A stretch of 64,000 bases of DNA from Citrobacter sp. On2M (GTDB taxonomy: Bacteria > Pseudomonadota > Gammaproteobacteria > Enterobacterales > Enterobacteriaceae). This document shows positions 40,556 to 51,193 of this stretch, piece by piece (within the stretch, counting starts at the first letter, position 1; the number at the start of each line of letters is the position of its first letter). The stretch covers positions 248,001-312,000 of the forward strand of contig NZ_WPCV01000001.1 in NCBI RefSeq assembly GCF_018035235.1, in the 5' to 3' direction. Position numbers and translations under genes: made by a program. The notes under the pieces are model-generated. The model made no database searches. It was not told the DNA's origin and saw only the letters and a program-made list of their open reading frames with translations.

Positions 40556-41665
40556 ATGAAACGGAATGCAAAAACAATCATCGCAGGAGCGATAGCACTG
40601 GTCATGTCACACGCGGTCATGGCGGATGATATCAAGGTCGCTGTGGTTGGCGCGATGTCAGGCCCGGTCGCGCAGTGGGGTGATATGGAATTTAATGGCG
40701 CGCGTCAGGCCATTAAAGATATCAATGCCAAAGGCGGGATCAAAGGCGACAAACTGGTCGCCGTGGAATATGACGACGCTTGCGATCCGAAACAGGCCGT
40801 GGCGGTAGCGAACAAAATCGTCAATGACGGCATTCAGTACGTTATTGGACATCTGTGCTCATCTTCCACGCAACCGGCATCCGATATCTACGAAGATGAA
40901 GGCATTCTGATGATTTCCCCGGGCGCGACCAACCCGGAGCTGACCCAGCGCGGTTACGCACACATTATGCGTACAGCGGGCCTGGACTCCTCTCAAGGGC
41001 CGACCGCCGCGAAATACATTCTGGAGAAGGTGAAACCACAGCGTATCGCCATCATTCACGATAAGCAGCAATATGGTGAAGGTCTGGCGCGTTCGGTACA
41101 GGACAGCCTGAAAGCAGGCAATGCCAATATCGTCTTCTTTGACGGAATCACCGCCGGAGAAAAAGATTTTTCTGCGCTGATTGCCCGCCTGAAAAAAGAA
41201 AATATCGACTTTGTTTATTACGGCGGCTACTACCCGGAAATGGGACAAATGTTGCGCCAGGCTCGTTCTGTCGGCCTGAAAACCCAGTTTATGGGACCAG
41301 AGGGCGTAGGTAATGCGTCGCTGTCTAACATTGCCGGTGATGCCGCTGAAGGCATGTTGGTGACTATGCCTAAACGTTATGACCAGGATCCAGCGAATAA
41401 AGCGATCGTTGATGCGCTCAAAGCTGACAAGAAAGATCCAAGCGGCCCGTACGTGTGGATCACGTATGCAGCCGTCCAGTCATTGGCAACCGCCATGGAC
41501 CGCAGCGGCAGCAAAGAGCCGTTGGACCTGGTGAAAGATTTGAAAGCACACGGGGCTGATACCGTGATTGGGCCGCTGAAATGGGACGAAAAAGGCGATT
41601 TGAAGGGATTTGAGTTTGGTGTCTTCCAGTGGCACGCGGACGGATCATCGACCGTTGCGAAGTAA
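40556..41665 (+). CDS. livK: leucine-binding protein LivK
   Basis: LivK is the leucine-specific periplasmic receptor of LivHMGF. The 369 aa precursor has a signal peptide ending SHAVMA before DDIKVAVVG and the same disulfide cysteines as LivJ. Differences from LivJ at ligand-contacting stretches explain the narrower specificity in E. coli. It is the first gene of livKHMGF. The ATG follows GGGGATTCAGGAAT, a good ribosome site. Confidence 0.96.
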   Translation: MKRNAKTIIAGAIALVMSHAVMADDIKVAVVGAMSGPVAQWGDMEFNGARQAIKDINAKGGIKGDKLVAVEYDDACDPKQAVAVANKIVNDGIQYVIGHLCSSSTQPASDIYEDEGILMISPGATNPELTQRGYAHIMRTAGLDSSQGPTAAKYILEKVKPQRIAIIHDKQQYGEGLARSVQDSLKAGNANIVFFDGITAGEKDFSALIARLKKENIDFVYYGGYYPEMGQMLRQARSVGLKTQFMGPEGVGNASLSNIAGDAAEGMLVTMPKRYDQDPANKAIVDALKADKKDPSGPYVWITYAAVQSLATAMDRSGSKEPLDLVKDLKAHGADTVIGPLKWDEKGDLKGFEFGVFQWHADGSSTVAK

Positions 41666-41687
41666 TCGCTGAAGACGAGTTATCCCA

Positions 41688-41708
41688 CCGCCCGTGTAAA
41701 ACGGGCGG
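41688..41708 (+). terminator. intercistronic hairpin between livK and livH
   Basis: CCGCCCGT-GTAAA-ACGGGCGG forms a strong stem without a U-run. It probably protects or partly terminates livK mRNA, giving more binding protein than permease. Confidence 0.7.
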
Positions 41709-41726
41709 GTTAAGAAAGGTTACCTT

Positions 41727-42653
41727 ATGTCCGAGCAGTTCCTCTATTTCTTGCAGCAGATGTTTAACGGCGTCACGCTGGGAAGCACCTATGCGCTGAT
41801 CGCCATCGGCTACACGATGGTGTACGGCATTATTGGCATGATCAACTTCGCCCACGGCGAGGTGTATATGATCGGCAGTTATGTCTCCTTTATGATCATC
41901 GCTGCGCTAATGATGATGGGCATTGATTCCAGTTGGCTACTGGTCGCGGCGGGTTTCGTCGGCGCGATTGTGATTGCCAGCGCCTACGGCTGGAGCATAG
42001 AACGCGTGGCGTATCGGCCCGTGCGCAGCTCCAAGCGCCTGATCGCGCTGATTTCCGCTATCGGGATGTCCATCTTCCTGCAAAACTACGTCAGCCTGAC
42101 GGAAGGCTCGCGCGACGTCGCATTACCCAGCCTGTTTAACGGCCAGTGGACCGTCGGCAGCAGCGAAAACTTCTCTGCTTCCATCACCACCATGCAGCTG
42201 GTTATCTGGATAGTAACCTTCCTGGCGATGCTGGCGCTGACGCTGTTTATCCGTTACTCCCGTATGGGACGCGCCTGCCGTGCCTGCGCGGAAGATCTAA
42301 AAATGGCCAGCCTGCTCGGTATAAATACCGATCGCGTGATTGCGCTGACCTTTGTGATTGGCGCGGCAATGGCGGCGGTCGCGGGTGTGCTGCTCGGTCA
42401 GTTCTATGGCGTAATTAACCCCTACATCGGCTTTATGGCCGGGATGAAGGCCTTTACCGCAGCGGTATTGGGCGGTATCGGTAGTATTCCAGGGGCGATG
42501 ATCGGCGGCCTGATTCTGGGCGTCGCGGAAGCGCTCTCCTCTGCTTACTTGAGTACTGAATACAAAGACGTGGTGTCGTTCGCGCTGCTGATTCTGGTGC
42601 TGCTGGTGATGCCGACCGGTATTCTGGGTCGCCCGGAGGTAGAGAAAGTATGA
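41727..42653 (+). CDS. livH: branched-chain amino acid permease LivH
   Basis: LivH is an inner-membrane subunit of the Liv ABC importer. The 308 aa protein has about eight helices and the conserved cytoplasmic EAA-like loop ([20 protein letters not shown]). It overlaps livM by 4 bp (ATGA). It pairs with LivM to form the channel used by both LivJ and LivK. Confidence 0.96.
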   Translation: MSEQFLYFLQQMFNGVTLGSTYALIAIGYTMVYGIIGMINFAHGEVYMIGSYVSFMIIAALMMMGIDSSWLLVAAGFVGAIVIASAYGWSIERVAYRPVRSSKRLIALISAIGMSIFLQNYVSLTEGSRDVALPSLFNGQWTVGSSENFSASITTMQLVIWIVTFLAMLALTLFIRYSRMGRACRACAEDLKMASLLGINTDRVIALTFVIGAAMAAVAGVLLGQFYGVINPYIGFMAGMKAFTAAVLGGIGSIPGAMIGGLILGVAEALSSAYLSTEYKDVVSFALLILVLLVMPTGILGRPEVEKV

Positions 42654-43927
42654 AACCGATGCATTTTGCAATGGCGCTGCTCTCTGCCGCGATGTTCTTC
42701 GTCCTGGCGGGCGTCTTTATGGGCGTCCAGCTGGAGCTTGACGGCACCAAACTGGTGGTGGATTCCGCGGCGGATATTCGCTGGCAGTGGGTGTTTATCG
42801 GTACTGGCGTGGTCTTCCTCTTCCAGTTGCTGCGTCCAGCCTTCCAGAAGGGTCTGAAGAGCGTCTCCGGGCCGAAGTTTATTCTGCCGGCGATTGATGG
42901 CTCCACCGTTAAACAGAAGCTGTTTCTGGTGGCGCTGCTGGTGATTGCCGTGGCGTGGCCGTTTATGGTGTCACGCGGTACGGTGGATATCGCCACGCTG
43001 ACGATGATTTATATCATCCTCGGCCTCGGCTTAAACGTGGTGGTGGGGCTTTCCGGCCTGCTGGTGCTGGGCTACGGCGGCTTTTATGCCATCGGCGCTT
43101 ACACTTTCGCACTGCTGAACCACTATTACGGCCTCGGCTTCTGGACATGCCTGCCGCTGGCAGGGCTGGTTTCCGCTGCTGCGGGCTTCTTGCTCGGTTT
43201 CCCGGTGCTGCGTCTACGCGGGGATTATCTGGCGATTGTGACCTTAGGCTTCGGCGAAATCGTTCGTATCCTGCTGCTCAACAACACCGAAGTGACCGGT
43301 GGCCCGAACGGTATCAGCCAGATCCCGAAACCGACTTTTTTCGGTCTGGAGTTTAGCCGTACCGCCCGTGAAGGCGGCTGGGATACCTTCAGCAACTTCT
43401 TTAACGTGAAGTACGATCCCTCCGACCGTGTGATTTTCCTGTATCTGGTGGCGCTGCTGCTGGTGGTCTTCTCGCTGTTTGTTATCAACCGTCTGCTGCG
43501 TATGCCGTTGGGTCGTGCGTGGGAAGCGCTGCGCGAAGATGAAATTGCCTGTCGCTCACTGGGCTTAAACCCTACGCGCATCAAGCTGACCGCCTTTACC
43601 ATCAGCGCCGCGTTCGCCGGTTTTGCCGGTACGTTGTTCGCCGCGCGCCAGGGCTTTGTCAGCCCGGAATCCTTCACCTTTGCCGAGTCGGCCTTTGTGC
43701 TGGCAATTGTGGTTCTGGGCGGAATGGGCTCACAGTTCGCGGTGATCCTCGCGGCCATCCTGCTGGTGGTGTCCCGCGAGTTGATGCGTGATTTCAATGA
43801 ATACAGCATGTTAATGCTGGGTGGTTTAATGGTACTGATGATGATCTGGCGTCCGCAGGGCTTGTTGCCGATGACCCGTCCACAGTTGAAACTGAAAAAC
43901 GGGGAAGCAAAAGGAGAGCAGGCATGA
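42650..43927 (+). CDS. livM: branched-chain amino acid permease LivM
   Basis: LivM is the second membrane subunit. The 425 aa protein is longer than LivH by an N-terminal extension with two helices, followed by the family core with the loop [20 protein letters not shown]. It overlaps livH and livG by 4 bp each, so translation of the permease genes is coupled. Confidence 0.96.
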   Translation: MKPMHFAMALLSAAMFFVLAGVFMGVQLELDGTKLVVDSAADIRWQWVFIGTGVVFLFQLLRPAFQKGLKSVSGPKFILPAIDGSTVKQKLFLVALLVIAVAWPFMVSRGTVDIATLTMIYIILGLGLNVVVGLSGLLVLGYGGFYAIGAYTFALLNHYYGLGFWTCLPLAGLVSAAAGFLLGFPVLRLRGDYLAIVTLGFGEIVRILLLNNTEVTGGPNGISQIPKPTFFGLEFSRTAREGGWDTFSNFFNVKYDPSDRVIFLYLVALLLVVFSLFVINRLLRMPLGRAWEALREDEIACRSLGLNPTRIKLTAFTISAAFAGFAGTLFAARQGFVSPESFTFAESAFVLAIVVLGGMGSQFAVILAAILLVVSRELMRDFNEYSMLMLGGLMVLMMIWRPQGLLPMTRPQLKLKNGEAKGEQA

Positions 43928-44691
43928 GTCAGCCATTATTATCCGTTAACGGCCTGATGATGCGCTTCGGCGGTCTGCTGGCGGTAAACAACGTTGAGCT
44001 GGAGCTGCGGCCACAGGAGATAGTTTCGTTAATTGGGCCAAACGGCGCGGGAAAAACCACGGTCTTTAACTGTCTGACCGGTTTTTATAAACCCACCGGC
44101 GGTACCATTAAGCTGCGCGACCAGCATCTGGAAGGGCTGCCGGGACAGCAAATCGCGCGGATGGGCGTGGTGCGCACTTTCCAGCACGTCCGTTTGTTTC
44201 GCGAGATGACGGTGATTGAAAACCTGCTGGTGGCGCAACATCAGCAGCTGAAAACCGGCGTGTTTTCGGGCCTGTTGAAAACCCCGTCGTTCCGCCGCGC
44301 GCAGAGTGAAGCGTTGGATCGCGCCGCCACCTGGCTGGAGCGTATTGGTTTGCTGGAGCATGCCAACCGTCAGGCCAGTAACCTGGCCTACGGCGATCAG
44401 CGTCGTCTGGAGATCGCCCGTTGCATGGTGACCCAGCCGGAGATCCTGATGCTCGACGAACCCGCCGCAGGTCTTAACCCGAAAGAGACCAAAGAGCTGG
44501 ACGAGCTGATTGCTGAGCTGCGTAATCATCACAACACGACAATCTTGTTGATTGAACACGACATGAAGCTGGTGATGGGGATTTCGGACCGTATTTACGT
44601 GGTGAACCAGGGCACGCCGCTGGCGAACGGGACGCCGGAACAGATTCGTAACAACCCGGACGTGATCCGCGCCTATTTAGGTGAAGCATAA
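43924..44691 (+). CDS. livG: Liv transporter ATPase LivG
   Basis: LivG is one of the two ATPases that energise the Liv importer. The 255 aa protein has Walker [10 protein letters not shown] (38-46), Walker [14 protein letters not shown] and the His-loop LIEHDMK. The signature is [15 protein letters not shown], the LivG-type variant of LSGGQ. It is followed by livF after 17 bp. Confidence 0.96.
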   Translation: MSQPLLSVNGLMMRFGGLLAVNNVELELRPQEIVSLIGPNGAGKTTVFNCLTGFYKPTGGTIKLRDQHLEGLPGQQIARMGVVRTFQHVRLFREMTVIENLLVAQHQQLKTGVFSGLLKTPSFRRAQSEALDRAATWLERIGLLEHANRQASNLAYGDQRRLEIARCMVTQPEILMLDEPAAGLNPKETKELDELIAELRNHHNTTILLIEHDMKLVMGISDRIYVVNQGTPLANGTPEQIRNNPDVIRAYLGEA

Positions 44692-44708
44692 TGGGGGCGA
44701 GAGATAAT

Positions 44709-45422
44709 ATGGATAAGGTGATGTTATCGTTTGATAAAGTCAGCGCCCACTACGGCAAGATACAGGCGCTGCACGACGTCAGCTTGTATATCAATCAAGG
44801 TGAAATCGTGACGCTTATTGGCGCCAACGGCGCGGGAAAAACCACGCTGCTCGGTACGTTGTGCGGCGACCCGCGCGCGACCAGCGGGCGAATCGTCTTT
44901 GATGATAAAGACATTACCGACTGGCAGACGGCGAAAATCATGCGCGAAGCGGTGGCGATTGTCCCGGAAGGGCGTCGCGTGTTTTCCCGCATGACGGTGG
45001 AGGAGAACCTGGCGATGGGCGGTTTTTTTGCCGAGAAGGACCAGTTTCAGGAACGCATCAAGTGGGTGTATGACCTGTTTCCTCGCCTGCATGAGCGCCG
45101 TATTCAACGTGCGGGAACGATGTCCGGCGGCGAACAGCAGATGCTGGCGATAGGCCGTGCGCTGATGAGCCAGCCGAGGCTGCTACTGCTTGATGAACCA
45201 TCGTTGGGCCTGGCGCCGATTATCATCCAGCAGATCTTTAACACCATAGAGCAATTGCGCGAGCAGGGGATGACCATCTTCCTCGTCGAACAGAACGCGA
45301 ACCAGGCGCTGAAGCTCGCCGATCGCGGCTACGTGCTGGAAAACGGTCATGTGGTGCTGGAAGACACCGGCGATGCGTTACTGGCTAATGAAGCGGTGCG
45401 CAGCGCGTATCTGGGCGGTTAA
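44709..45422 (+). CDS. livF: Liv transporter ATPase LivF
   Basis: LivF is the partner ATPase of LivG. The 237 aa protein has Walker A GANGAGKTT (38-46), signature MSGGEQQM and Walker B LLLLDEPSLGLAP. The start at 44709 (MDKVML) matches E. coli; six codons upstream from the livG stop are excluded. It ends the liv operon and is followed by a BIME. Confidence 0.95.
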   Translation: MDKVMLSFDKVSAHYGKIQALHDVSLYINQGEIVTLIGANGAGKTTLLGTLCGDPRATSGRIVFDDKDITDWQTAKIMREAVAIVPEGRRVFSRMTVEENLAMGGFFAEKDQFQERIKWVYDLFPRLHERRIQRAGTMSGGEQQMLAIGRALMSQPRLLLLDEPSLGLAPIIIQQIFNTIEQLREQGMTIFLVEQNANQALKLADRGYVLENGHVVLEDTGDALLANEAVRSAYLGG

Positions 45423-45436
45423 TTCTCTGCTTCCCT

Positions 45437-45516
45437 GCTGGATGGCGGCGTAAACGCTTTATTCGGCCTACGGTATGTGTAGGCCGGGTAAGAGGCATAA
45501 ACATCGCCATCTGGTG
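45437..45516. repeat. BIME (two inverted REPs) after livF
   Basis: The first unit has GCTGGATGGCGGCGTAAACG and TTATTCGGCCTACGG. The second has TGTAGGCCGGGTAAGAGGC and ATCGCCATCTGG. The two face each other between the liv and ugp operons. Confidence 0.85.
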
Positions 45517-45559
45517 TTTCATTTAAATTGCCTATACGTGTCTCAGCTCCCACTTTCCC

Positions 45560-45716
45560 TTCTTACAACTTTCACCGCCTTGCCATCTGTTTGTCGCCTT
45601 ACTATCTTTTTTTTGTAATAAAAAAGTTATTTTTCTGTCATTCGAGCATGTCATGTTACCCCCGCGAGCATAAAACGCGTGATATCGCGCATCCGGCACA
45701 ACAAGAGAGATAACCG
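45560..45716 (+). promoter_or_regulatory. ugpB promoter region with possible Pho boxes
   Basis: E. coli ugp is activated by PhoB and CRP. Here CTTTCAC-CGCC-TTGCCAT at about 45570 and CTGTCAT (45635-45641) with TGTCAT (45649-45654) resemble Pho-box units (CTGTCAT repeated every 11 bp), but the spacing of the second pair is off. The exact boxes are uncertain. Confidence 0.35.
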
Positions 45717-47033
45717 ATGATATCGTTACGACATACAGCTTTAGGACTGGCACTTAGCCTGGCGTTTGCAGGTCAGGCACTGGCGGTCACCACCATCCCA
45801 TTCTGGCATTCAATGGAAGGCGAACTGGGTAAAGAAGTTGATTCTCTGGCGCAACGCTTTAATGCCGCCAATCCCGACTACAAAATTGTTCCGCAGTACA
45901 AAGGCAACTATGAGCAGAACCTGAGCGCAGGTATTGCCGCTTTCCGTACCGGAAACGCGCCTGCGTTGCTGCAGGTTTATGAAGTGGGTACGGCAACGAT
46001 GATGGCTTCGAAAGCCATTAAACCGGTGTATGAAGTATTCAAAGAGGCTGGCATTAACTTCGATGAGTCTCAGTTTGTACCGACGGTTTCCGGCTATTAC
46101 ACCGACTCTAAAAGCGGACATTTACTCTCCCAGCCTTTTAACAGTTCCACCCCAGTGCTGTACTACAACAAAGATGCCTTCAAAAAAGCAGGTTTAGACC
46201 CTGAGCAACCGCCGAAAACCTGGCAGGACCTGGCGGAATACACTGCGAAGCTGAAAGCCGCAGGTATGAAGTGCGGTTACGCCAGTGGCTGGCAGGGTTG
46301 GATTCAGATTGAAAACTTCAGCGCCTGGAACGGTCTGCCGGTCGCCACCAAAAACAATGGCTTTGACGGTGCTGACGCGGTACTGGAATTCAATAAACCC
46401 GAGCAGGTAAAACACATTGCCTTGCTGCAAGAGCTGAACAAAAAAGGGGATTTCAGTTACTTCGGGCGTAAAGATGAATCCACAGAAAAGTTCTATAACG
46501 GTGAATGTGCTATTACTACAGCTTCCTCCGGCTCATTAGCGAATATCCGCCAGTACGCCAAATTCAATTACGGCGTCGGCATGATGCCGTACGATGCTGA
46601 TGTGAAGGGCGCACCGCAGAACGCAATTATTGGCGGGGCCAGCCTGTGGGTGATGCAGGGCAAAGATAAAGCAACCTACGAAGGCGTGGCAAAGTTCCTC
46701 AACTTCCTGGCACAGCCAGAAATTGCGGCTGAATGGCATCAGAAAACCGGTTACCTGCCGATCACGACTGCCGCATACGACCTGACACGTGAGCAGGGTT
46801 ATTATGATAAGAATCCTGGGGCCGATATTGCCACCCGCCAGATGCTGAACAAACCGCCGTTGCCGTTTACCAAAGGGCTGCGTCTGGGCAACATGCCGCA
46901 GATCCGCACTATTGTGGACGAGGAACTGGAAGGGGTATGGACCGGGAAGAAAACCCCACAGCAGGCGTTGGATGCCGCCGTTGAGCGTGGTAATCAGTTA
47001 CTGCGCCGCTTTGAGCAATCGACCAAGTCTTAA
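45717..47033 (+). CDS. ugpB: glycerol-3-phosphate-binding protein UgpB
   Basis: UgpB is the periplasmic receptor for sn-glycerol-3-phosphate and glycerophosphodiesters. The 438 aa precursor has a signal peptide ending GQALA before [10 protein letters not shown]. The fold is the MalE-type solute-binding class, and the length equals E. coli UgpB. It is the first gene of ugpBAECQ, separated from ugpA by a REP that may raise its relative expression. Confidence 0.97.
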   Translation: MISLRHTALGLALSLAFAGQALAVTTIPFWHSMEGELGKEVDSLAQRFNAANPDYKIVPQYKGNYEQNLSAGIAAFRTGNAPALLQVYEVGTATMMASKAIKPVYEVFKEAGINFDESQFVPTVSGYYTDSKSGHLLSQPFNSSTPVLYYNKDAFKKAGLDPEQPPKTWQDLAEYTAKLKAAGMKCGYASGWQGWIQIENFSAWNGLPVATKNNGFDGADAVLEFNKPEQVKHIALLQELNKKGDFSYFGRKDESTEKFYNGECAITTASSGSLANIRQYAKFNYGVGMMPYDADVKGAPQNAIIGGASLWVMQGKDKATYEGVAKFLNFLAQPEIAAEWHQKTGYLPITTAAYDLTREQGYYDKNPGADIATRQMLNKPPLPFTKGLRLGNMPQIRTIVDEELEGVWTGKKTPQQALDAAVERGNQLLRRFEQSTKS

Positions 47034-47038
47034 GTGTA

Positions 47039-47077
47039 TAAGTGCCGGATAGGTGCTTGCACCGCCATCCGGCACCT
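47039..47077. repeat. REP element between ugpB and ugpA
   Basis: AAGTGCCGGATAGGTGC and CACCGCCATCCGGCACCTT form the palindrome. Being inside an operon, it fits an mRNA-stabilising role for ugpB. Confidence 0.85.
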
Positions 47078-47095
47078 TCCAGGAAAAGAATCTAC

Positions 47096-47983
47096 ATGTC
47101 CTCATCTCGTCCGGTGTTCCGCTCGCGCTGGCTTCCTTATTTGCTGGTGGCCCCGCAGCTGGTTATCACTGTTATTTTCTTTATCTGGCCCGCCGGTGAA
47201 GCGCTGTGGTACTCGCTACTATCCGTTGATCCGTTTGGTCTTTCCAGCCAGTTTGTCGGACTGGAGAATTTTGTCGCGCTGTTCCATGACCCGTACTACC
47301 TTGATTCATTCTGGACCACCATTAAGTTCAGTACGTTAGTCACGGTGAGCGGCTTACTGGTGTCGTTATTTTTTGCGGCGCTGGTGAATTACGTGGTACG
47401 CGGCAGCCGTTTTTACCAGACACTGATGCTATTGCCTTACGCCGTTGCGCCGGCCGTCGCTGCCGTATTGTGGATCTTCCTGTTTAACCCGGGACGCGGG
47501 CTAATTACCCATTTTCTCGGTGAGTTTGGCTATGACTGGAACCATGCGCAAAACAGCGGTCAGGCGATGTTTCTGGTGGTGTTCGCGTCGGTCTGGAAGC
47601 AGATTAGTTACAACTTCCTGTTCTTCTTTGCCGCACTGCAGTCTATTCCGCGGTCGCTGATCGAAGCCGCCGCGATCGACGGCGCAGGACCGGTTCGCCG
47701 CTTCTTTAAACTGGCGCTGCCGCTGATTGCGCCGGTCAGCTTCTTTCTGCTGGTGGTGAATCTGGTTTATGCCTTCTTTGATACCTTCCCGGTGATCGAT
47801 GCCGCCACGGCAGGTGGACCGGTACAGGCGACCACTACGTTGATTTATAAGATCTATCGCGAAGGGTTTGTCGGGCTGGATCTGGCGTCTTCCGCTGCAC
47901 AATCGGTGGTGCTGATGTTCCTGGTCATTATTTTGACGGTGGTGCAGTTCCGCTATGTGGAAAGTAAGGTGCGTTACCAATGA
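47096..47983 (+). CDS. ugpA: glycerol-3-phosphate permease UgpA
   Basis: UgpA is a MalF-type membrane subunit of the G3P importer. The 295 aa protein has six helices and the EAA loop [21 protein letters not shown]. The start at 47096 (MSSSRPVF) follows AGGAAAAG; the frame is open 18 codons further into the REP but is not used. It overlaps ugpE by 4 bp. Confidence 0.96.
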   Translation: MSSSRPVFRSRWLPYLLVAPQLVITVIFFIWPAGEALWYSLLSVDPFGLSSQFVGLENFVALFHDPYYLDSFWTTIKFSTLVTVSGLLVSLFFAALVNYVVRGSRFYQTLMLLPYAVAPAVAAVLWIFLFNPGRGLITHFLGEFGYDWNHAQNSGQAMFLVVFASVWKQISYNFLFFFAALQSIPRSLIEAAAIDGAGPVRRFFKLALPLIAPVSFFLLVVNLVYAFFDTFPVIDAATAGGPVQATTTLIYKIYREGFVGLDLASSAAQSVVLMFLVIILTVVQFRYVESKVRYQ

Positions 47984-48825
47984 TTGAGAACCGTCCTGGG
48001 CTGACAATATTCAGCCATACCATGTTGATTATGGGGATCATGGTGATCCTGTTTCCGCTGTACGTCGCGTTTGTCGCGGCGACGCTGGACAATAAAGCGG
48101 TGTTTGAGACGCCGATGACGCTGGTTCCCGGCACACAGTTGCTGGAAAACATGAAATACATCTGGGTCAACGGCGTGGGCGTCAACAGCGCGCCGTTCTG
48201 GCTGATGATGCTCAACAGTTTCATCATGGCATTCAGCATTACGGTAGGGAAAATTACTGTCTCTATGCTCTCCGCATTCGCCATCGTCTGGTTCCGCTTT
48301 CCGCTGCGCAACCTGTTTTTCTGGATGATTTTTATCACCCTGATGCTACCGGTTGAGGTGCGTATTTTCCCGACGGTAGAAGTGATTGCCAACCTGAAAA
48401 TGCTCGACAGCTATGCAGGTCTGACGCTGCCGTTGATGGCGTCAGCGACAGCGACTTTCCTGTTCCGTCAGTTCTTTATGACCCTGCCGGATGAACTGGT
48501 TGAGGCGGCGCGTATTGACGGCGCGTCACCGATGCGTTTTTTCCGCGATATCGTACTACCGCTGTCAAAAACCAATCTGGCTGCGCTATTCGTGATCACC
48601 TTTATCTACGGCTGGAACCAGTATCTGTGGCCGTTGTTAATTATTACCGACGTCAATTTGGGCACTGCGGTGGCGGGCATCAAAGGCATGATTGCCACTG
48701 GTGAAGGCACCACACAGTGGAACCAGGTAATGGCAGCCATGCTGCTGACGCTCATCCCTCCGGTAATCATCGTGTTAGCCATGCAGCGTGCCTTCGTACG
48801 TGGCCTGGTCGATAGTGAGAAATAA
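47980..48825 (+). CDS. ugpE: glycerol-3-phosphate permease UgpE
   Basis: UgpE is the MalG-type partner of UgpA. The 281 aa protein has six helices and the EAA loop [21 protein letters not shown]. It is coupled to ugpA by an ATGA overlap and lies 2 bp before ugpC. Confidence 0.96.
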   Translation: MIENRPGLTIFSHTMLIMGIMVILFPLYVAFVAATLDNKAVFETPMTLVPGTQLLENMKYIWVNGVGVNSAPFWLMMLNSFIMAFSITVGKITVSMLSAFAIVWFRFPLRNLFFWMIFITLMLPVEVRIFPTVEVIANLKMLDSYAGLTLPLMASATATFLFRQFFMTLPDELVEAARIDGASPMRFFRDIVLPLSKTNLAALFVITFIYGWNQYLWPLLIITDVNLGTAVAGIKGMIATGEGTTQWNQVMAAMLLTLIPPVIIVLAMQRAFVRGLVDSEK

Positions 48826-48827
48826 AA

Positions 48828-49898
48828 ATGGCTGGTTTAAAACTACAGGCAGTAACCAAAAGCTGGGACGGCAAAACCCAGGTAATTAAACCGCTGACGC
48901 TGGACGTCGCGGACGGGGAATTTATTGTGATGGTTGGGCCATCCGGCTGCGGTAAATCTACGCTATTGCGGATGGTGGCTGGGCTTGAACGGGTGAGCGG
49001 CGGCGATATCTGGATTGATAATAAACGCGTCACCGAAATGGAGCCAAAGGATCGTGGTATTGCGATGGTCTTCCAGAACTATGCGTTGTACCCGCATATG
49101 AGCGTGGAAGAAAATATGGCCTGGGGGCTGAAAATTCGCGGGATGGGCAAGGAGCATATTGCTGAGCGGGTGAAAGAGGCAGCGCGTATTCTCGAACTGG
49201 ATGGCCTGCTTAAACGTCGTCCACGTGAGCTTTCCGGCGGCCAGCGCCAGCGCGTGGCCATGGGGCGGGCGATTGTCCGCGACCCGGCGGTATTCCTGTT
49301 CGATGAGCCGCTTTCTAACCTCGATGCCAAGCTGCGCGTACAGATGCGTCTGGAATTACAACATCTGCATCGTCGGCTGAAAACCACCTCGCTGTACGTG
49401 ACACACGATCAGGTTGAAGCGATGACCCTCGCCCAACGGGTAATGGTGATGAACAAAGGCATTGCCGAGCAAATCGGTACCCCGGTTGAGGTGTATGAGA
49501 AACCTGCCAGCCGCTTTGTGGCGAGCTTTATCGGCAGCCCCGCAATGAATCTGCTGGACGGTCGCATCAGCGCCTCGGGTACGCATTTTGAGCTGGGCGA
49601 TGGTATGTCGTTACCTATCGGTAGAAGCGCCGGGGAGTGTGTTGGGCGTAACATGACGCTGGGTATCCGCCCGGAGCATATTGCGCTAAGCTCGCAGGCC
49701 GAAGGTGGCGTGCCGTTGGTCGTCGACACGCTGGAAATGCTGGGTGCGGATAATCTGGCACATGGACGTTGGGGTGAGCAAAAACTGGTGGTGCGGTTGG
49801 CGCATCAGCATCGCCCGACTGCAGGCAGCACGCTGTGGCTGCATCTGCCAGAAAATCATCTGCATCTTTTTGATGGCGAAACAGGACAACGTGTATGA
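48828..49898 (+). CDS. ugpC: glycerol-3-phosphate import ATPase UgpC
   Basis: UgpC is the MalK-type ATPase of the importer. The 356 aa protein has Walker [10 protein letters not shown] (37-45), signature LSGGQRQR, Walker [13 protein letters not shown] and a C-terminal regulatory OB-type domain. In E. coli it can replace MalK. It overlaps ugpQ by 4 bp. Confidence 0.97.
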   Translation: MAGLKLQAVTKSWDGKTQVIKPLTLDVADGEFIVMVGPSGCGKSTLLRMVAGLERVSGGDIWIDNKRVTEMEPKDRGIAMVFQNYALYPHMSVEENMAWGLKIRGMGKEHIAERVKEAARILELDGLLKRRPRELSGGQRQRVAMGRAIVRDPAVFLFDEPLSNLDAKLRVQMRLELQHLHRRLKTTSLYVTHDQVEAMTLAQRVMVMNKGIAEQIGTPVEVYEKPASRFVASFIGSPAMNLLDGRISASGTHFELGDGMSLPIGRSAGECVGRNMTLGIRPEHIALSSQAEGGVPLVVDTLEMLGADNLAHGRWGEQKLVVRLAHQHRPTAGSTLWLHLPENHLHLFDGETGQRV

Positions 49899-50638
49899 GT
49901 AACTGGCCTTACCCCCATATTGTCGCCCATCGTGGCGGCGGTAAGCTGGCACCGGAAAATACCCTGGCGGCGATCGACGTGGGGGCGCGATACGGGCATA
50001 CCATGATTGAGTTTGACGCTAAATTGTCGAAAGACGGTGAGATCTTCTTGCTGCATGACGACAACCTGGAACGCACCAGCAACGGCTGGGGCGTGGCAGG
50101 CGAATTGAACTGGCAGGATTTATTGCGCGTGGACGCCGGGGGCTGGTTTAGCGGTGAGTTTAAAGGCGAACCGCTGCCGCTGCTCACGCAAGTTGCTGAG
50201 CGCTGCCGCCAACACGGCATGATGGCAAATATTGAGATCAAACCCACCACCGGGACGGGGGCGCTCACCGGGAAGGTCGTGGCGCTGGCCGCGCGTGAAC
50301 TGTGGGCGGGAATGACGCCACCGCTGTTGTCATCCTTTGAGATTGATGCTCTTGAAGCGGCGCAACAGGCGGTGCCTGAACTGCCGAGAGGCTTGCTGCT
50401 TGATGAGTGGCGCGAGGACTGGCCTGAGCTGACCACCCGGCTTGGCTGCGTTTCTATTCACCTTAATCACAAGCTGTTGGATGAAACGCGCGTGGATGCG
50501 CTGCACGACGCGGGGCTACGTATACTGGTTTATACCGTAAACCGACCCCAGCGCGCGGCAGAACTGCTGCGCTGGGGCGTAGACAGCATCTGTACCGATG
50601 CCATTGATACCATTGGTCCGGATTTCCAGCCCAGTTAA
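49895..50638 (+). CDS. ugpQ: glycerophosphodiester phosphodiesterase UgpQ
   Basis: UgpQ hydrolyses glycerophosphodiesters to G3P and an alcohol in the cytoplasm, so deacylated phospholipids can supply phosphate. The 247 aa protein has the GDPD motif HRGG...ENT (near 10-20), the metal ligands in [10 protein letters not shown], and [11 protein letters not shown]. It has no signal peptide, unlike GlpQ. Its stop overlaps the convergent yhhA end by 4 bp. Confidence 0.96.
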   Translation: MSNWPYPHIVAHRGGGKLAPENTLAAIDVGARYGHTMIEFDAKLSKDGEIFLLHDDNLERTSNGWGVAGELNWQDLLRVDAGGWFSGEFKGEPLPLLTQVAERCRQHGMMANIEIKPTTGTGALTGKVVALAARELWAGMTPPLLSSFEIDALEAAQQAVPELPRGLLLDEWREDWPELTTRLGCVSIHLNHKLLDETRVDALHDAGLRILVYTVNRPQRAAELLRWGVDSICTDAIDTIGPDFQPS

Positions 50639-51075
50639 GGCCCAATCGTTTTTAACGGAACGTTAGGTTGCGGCGTGCTGGAGGGCTTCAGCATGTCGCC
50701 GTTCTTTTTCTCCGACAGCATATGTTGCTTATTCAGCGAGCTGTCCGGATTACGGGGTCCACTCAACATCCCACCGTTGCTGTTAGGCAGCATTTGCTGC
50801 CGTCCAGAATTCAACTCGCCCGGCTGCGACTGTAGCACGCGCTGGGTGTTCGTGTTGATTTGGTTTTCCATATGCTGTTGCTGCATGCGCGTCTGCGTTT
50901 GCAACTGCTGGTTGAGCATCCCTTTCTGCTGAATCTGCTGTGATTGCATTTGGGTTTGCATACGCTGCTGGCTCGGGATCTGATAACCGGGCTGATTCGG
51001 GTTATTCATGGTGTTGATGGGCTGTGCAAAGCCTGCAAAGGGCAAGAGCATGGCTAAAAGTAAGAGTCGTTTCAT
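50635..51075 (-). CDS. yhhA: DUF2756 periplasmic protein YhhA
   Basis: YhhA is a 146 aa secreted protein with a signal peptide ([17 protein letters not shown]) and a mature part very rich in Gln, Met and Asn (for example [14 protein letters not shown]). It is low in complexity and likely disordered or coiled. The function is unknown. It diverges from ggt with about 120 bp between the starts. Confidence 0.93.
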   Translation of the reverse strand: MKRLLLLAMLLPFAGFAQPINTMNNPNQPGYQIPSQQRMQTQMQSQQIQQKGMLNQQLQTQTRMQQQHMENQINTNTQRVLQSQPGELNSGRQQMLPNSNGGMLSGPRNPDSSLNKQHMLSEKKNGDMLKPSSTPQPNVPLKTIGP

Positions 51076-51193
51076 CGCTTTTCTCCTCTCGGGGATCGTT
51101 TAAGTTTACTCCTTTCTCGCCGTGACGATGATTATTTCAGAGTTATGCACCAGGCTTAGTGGGGGCCGACCCCCATACATCTGGAGAATAACG

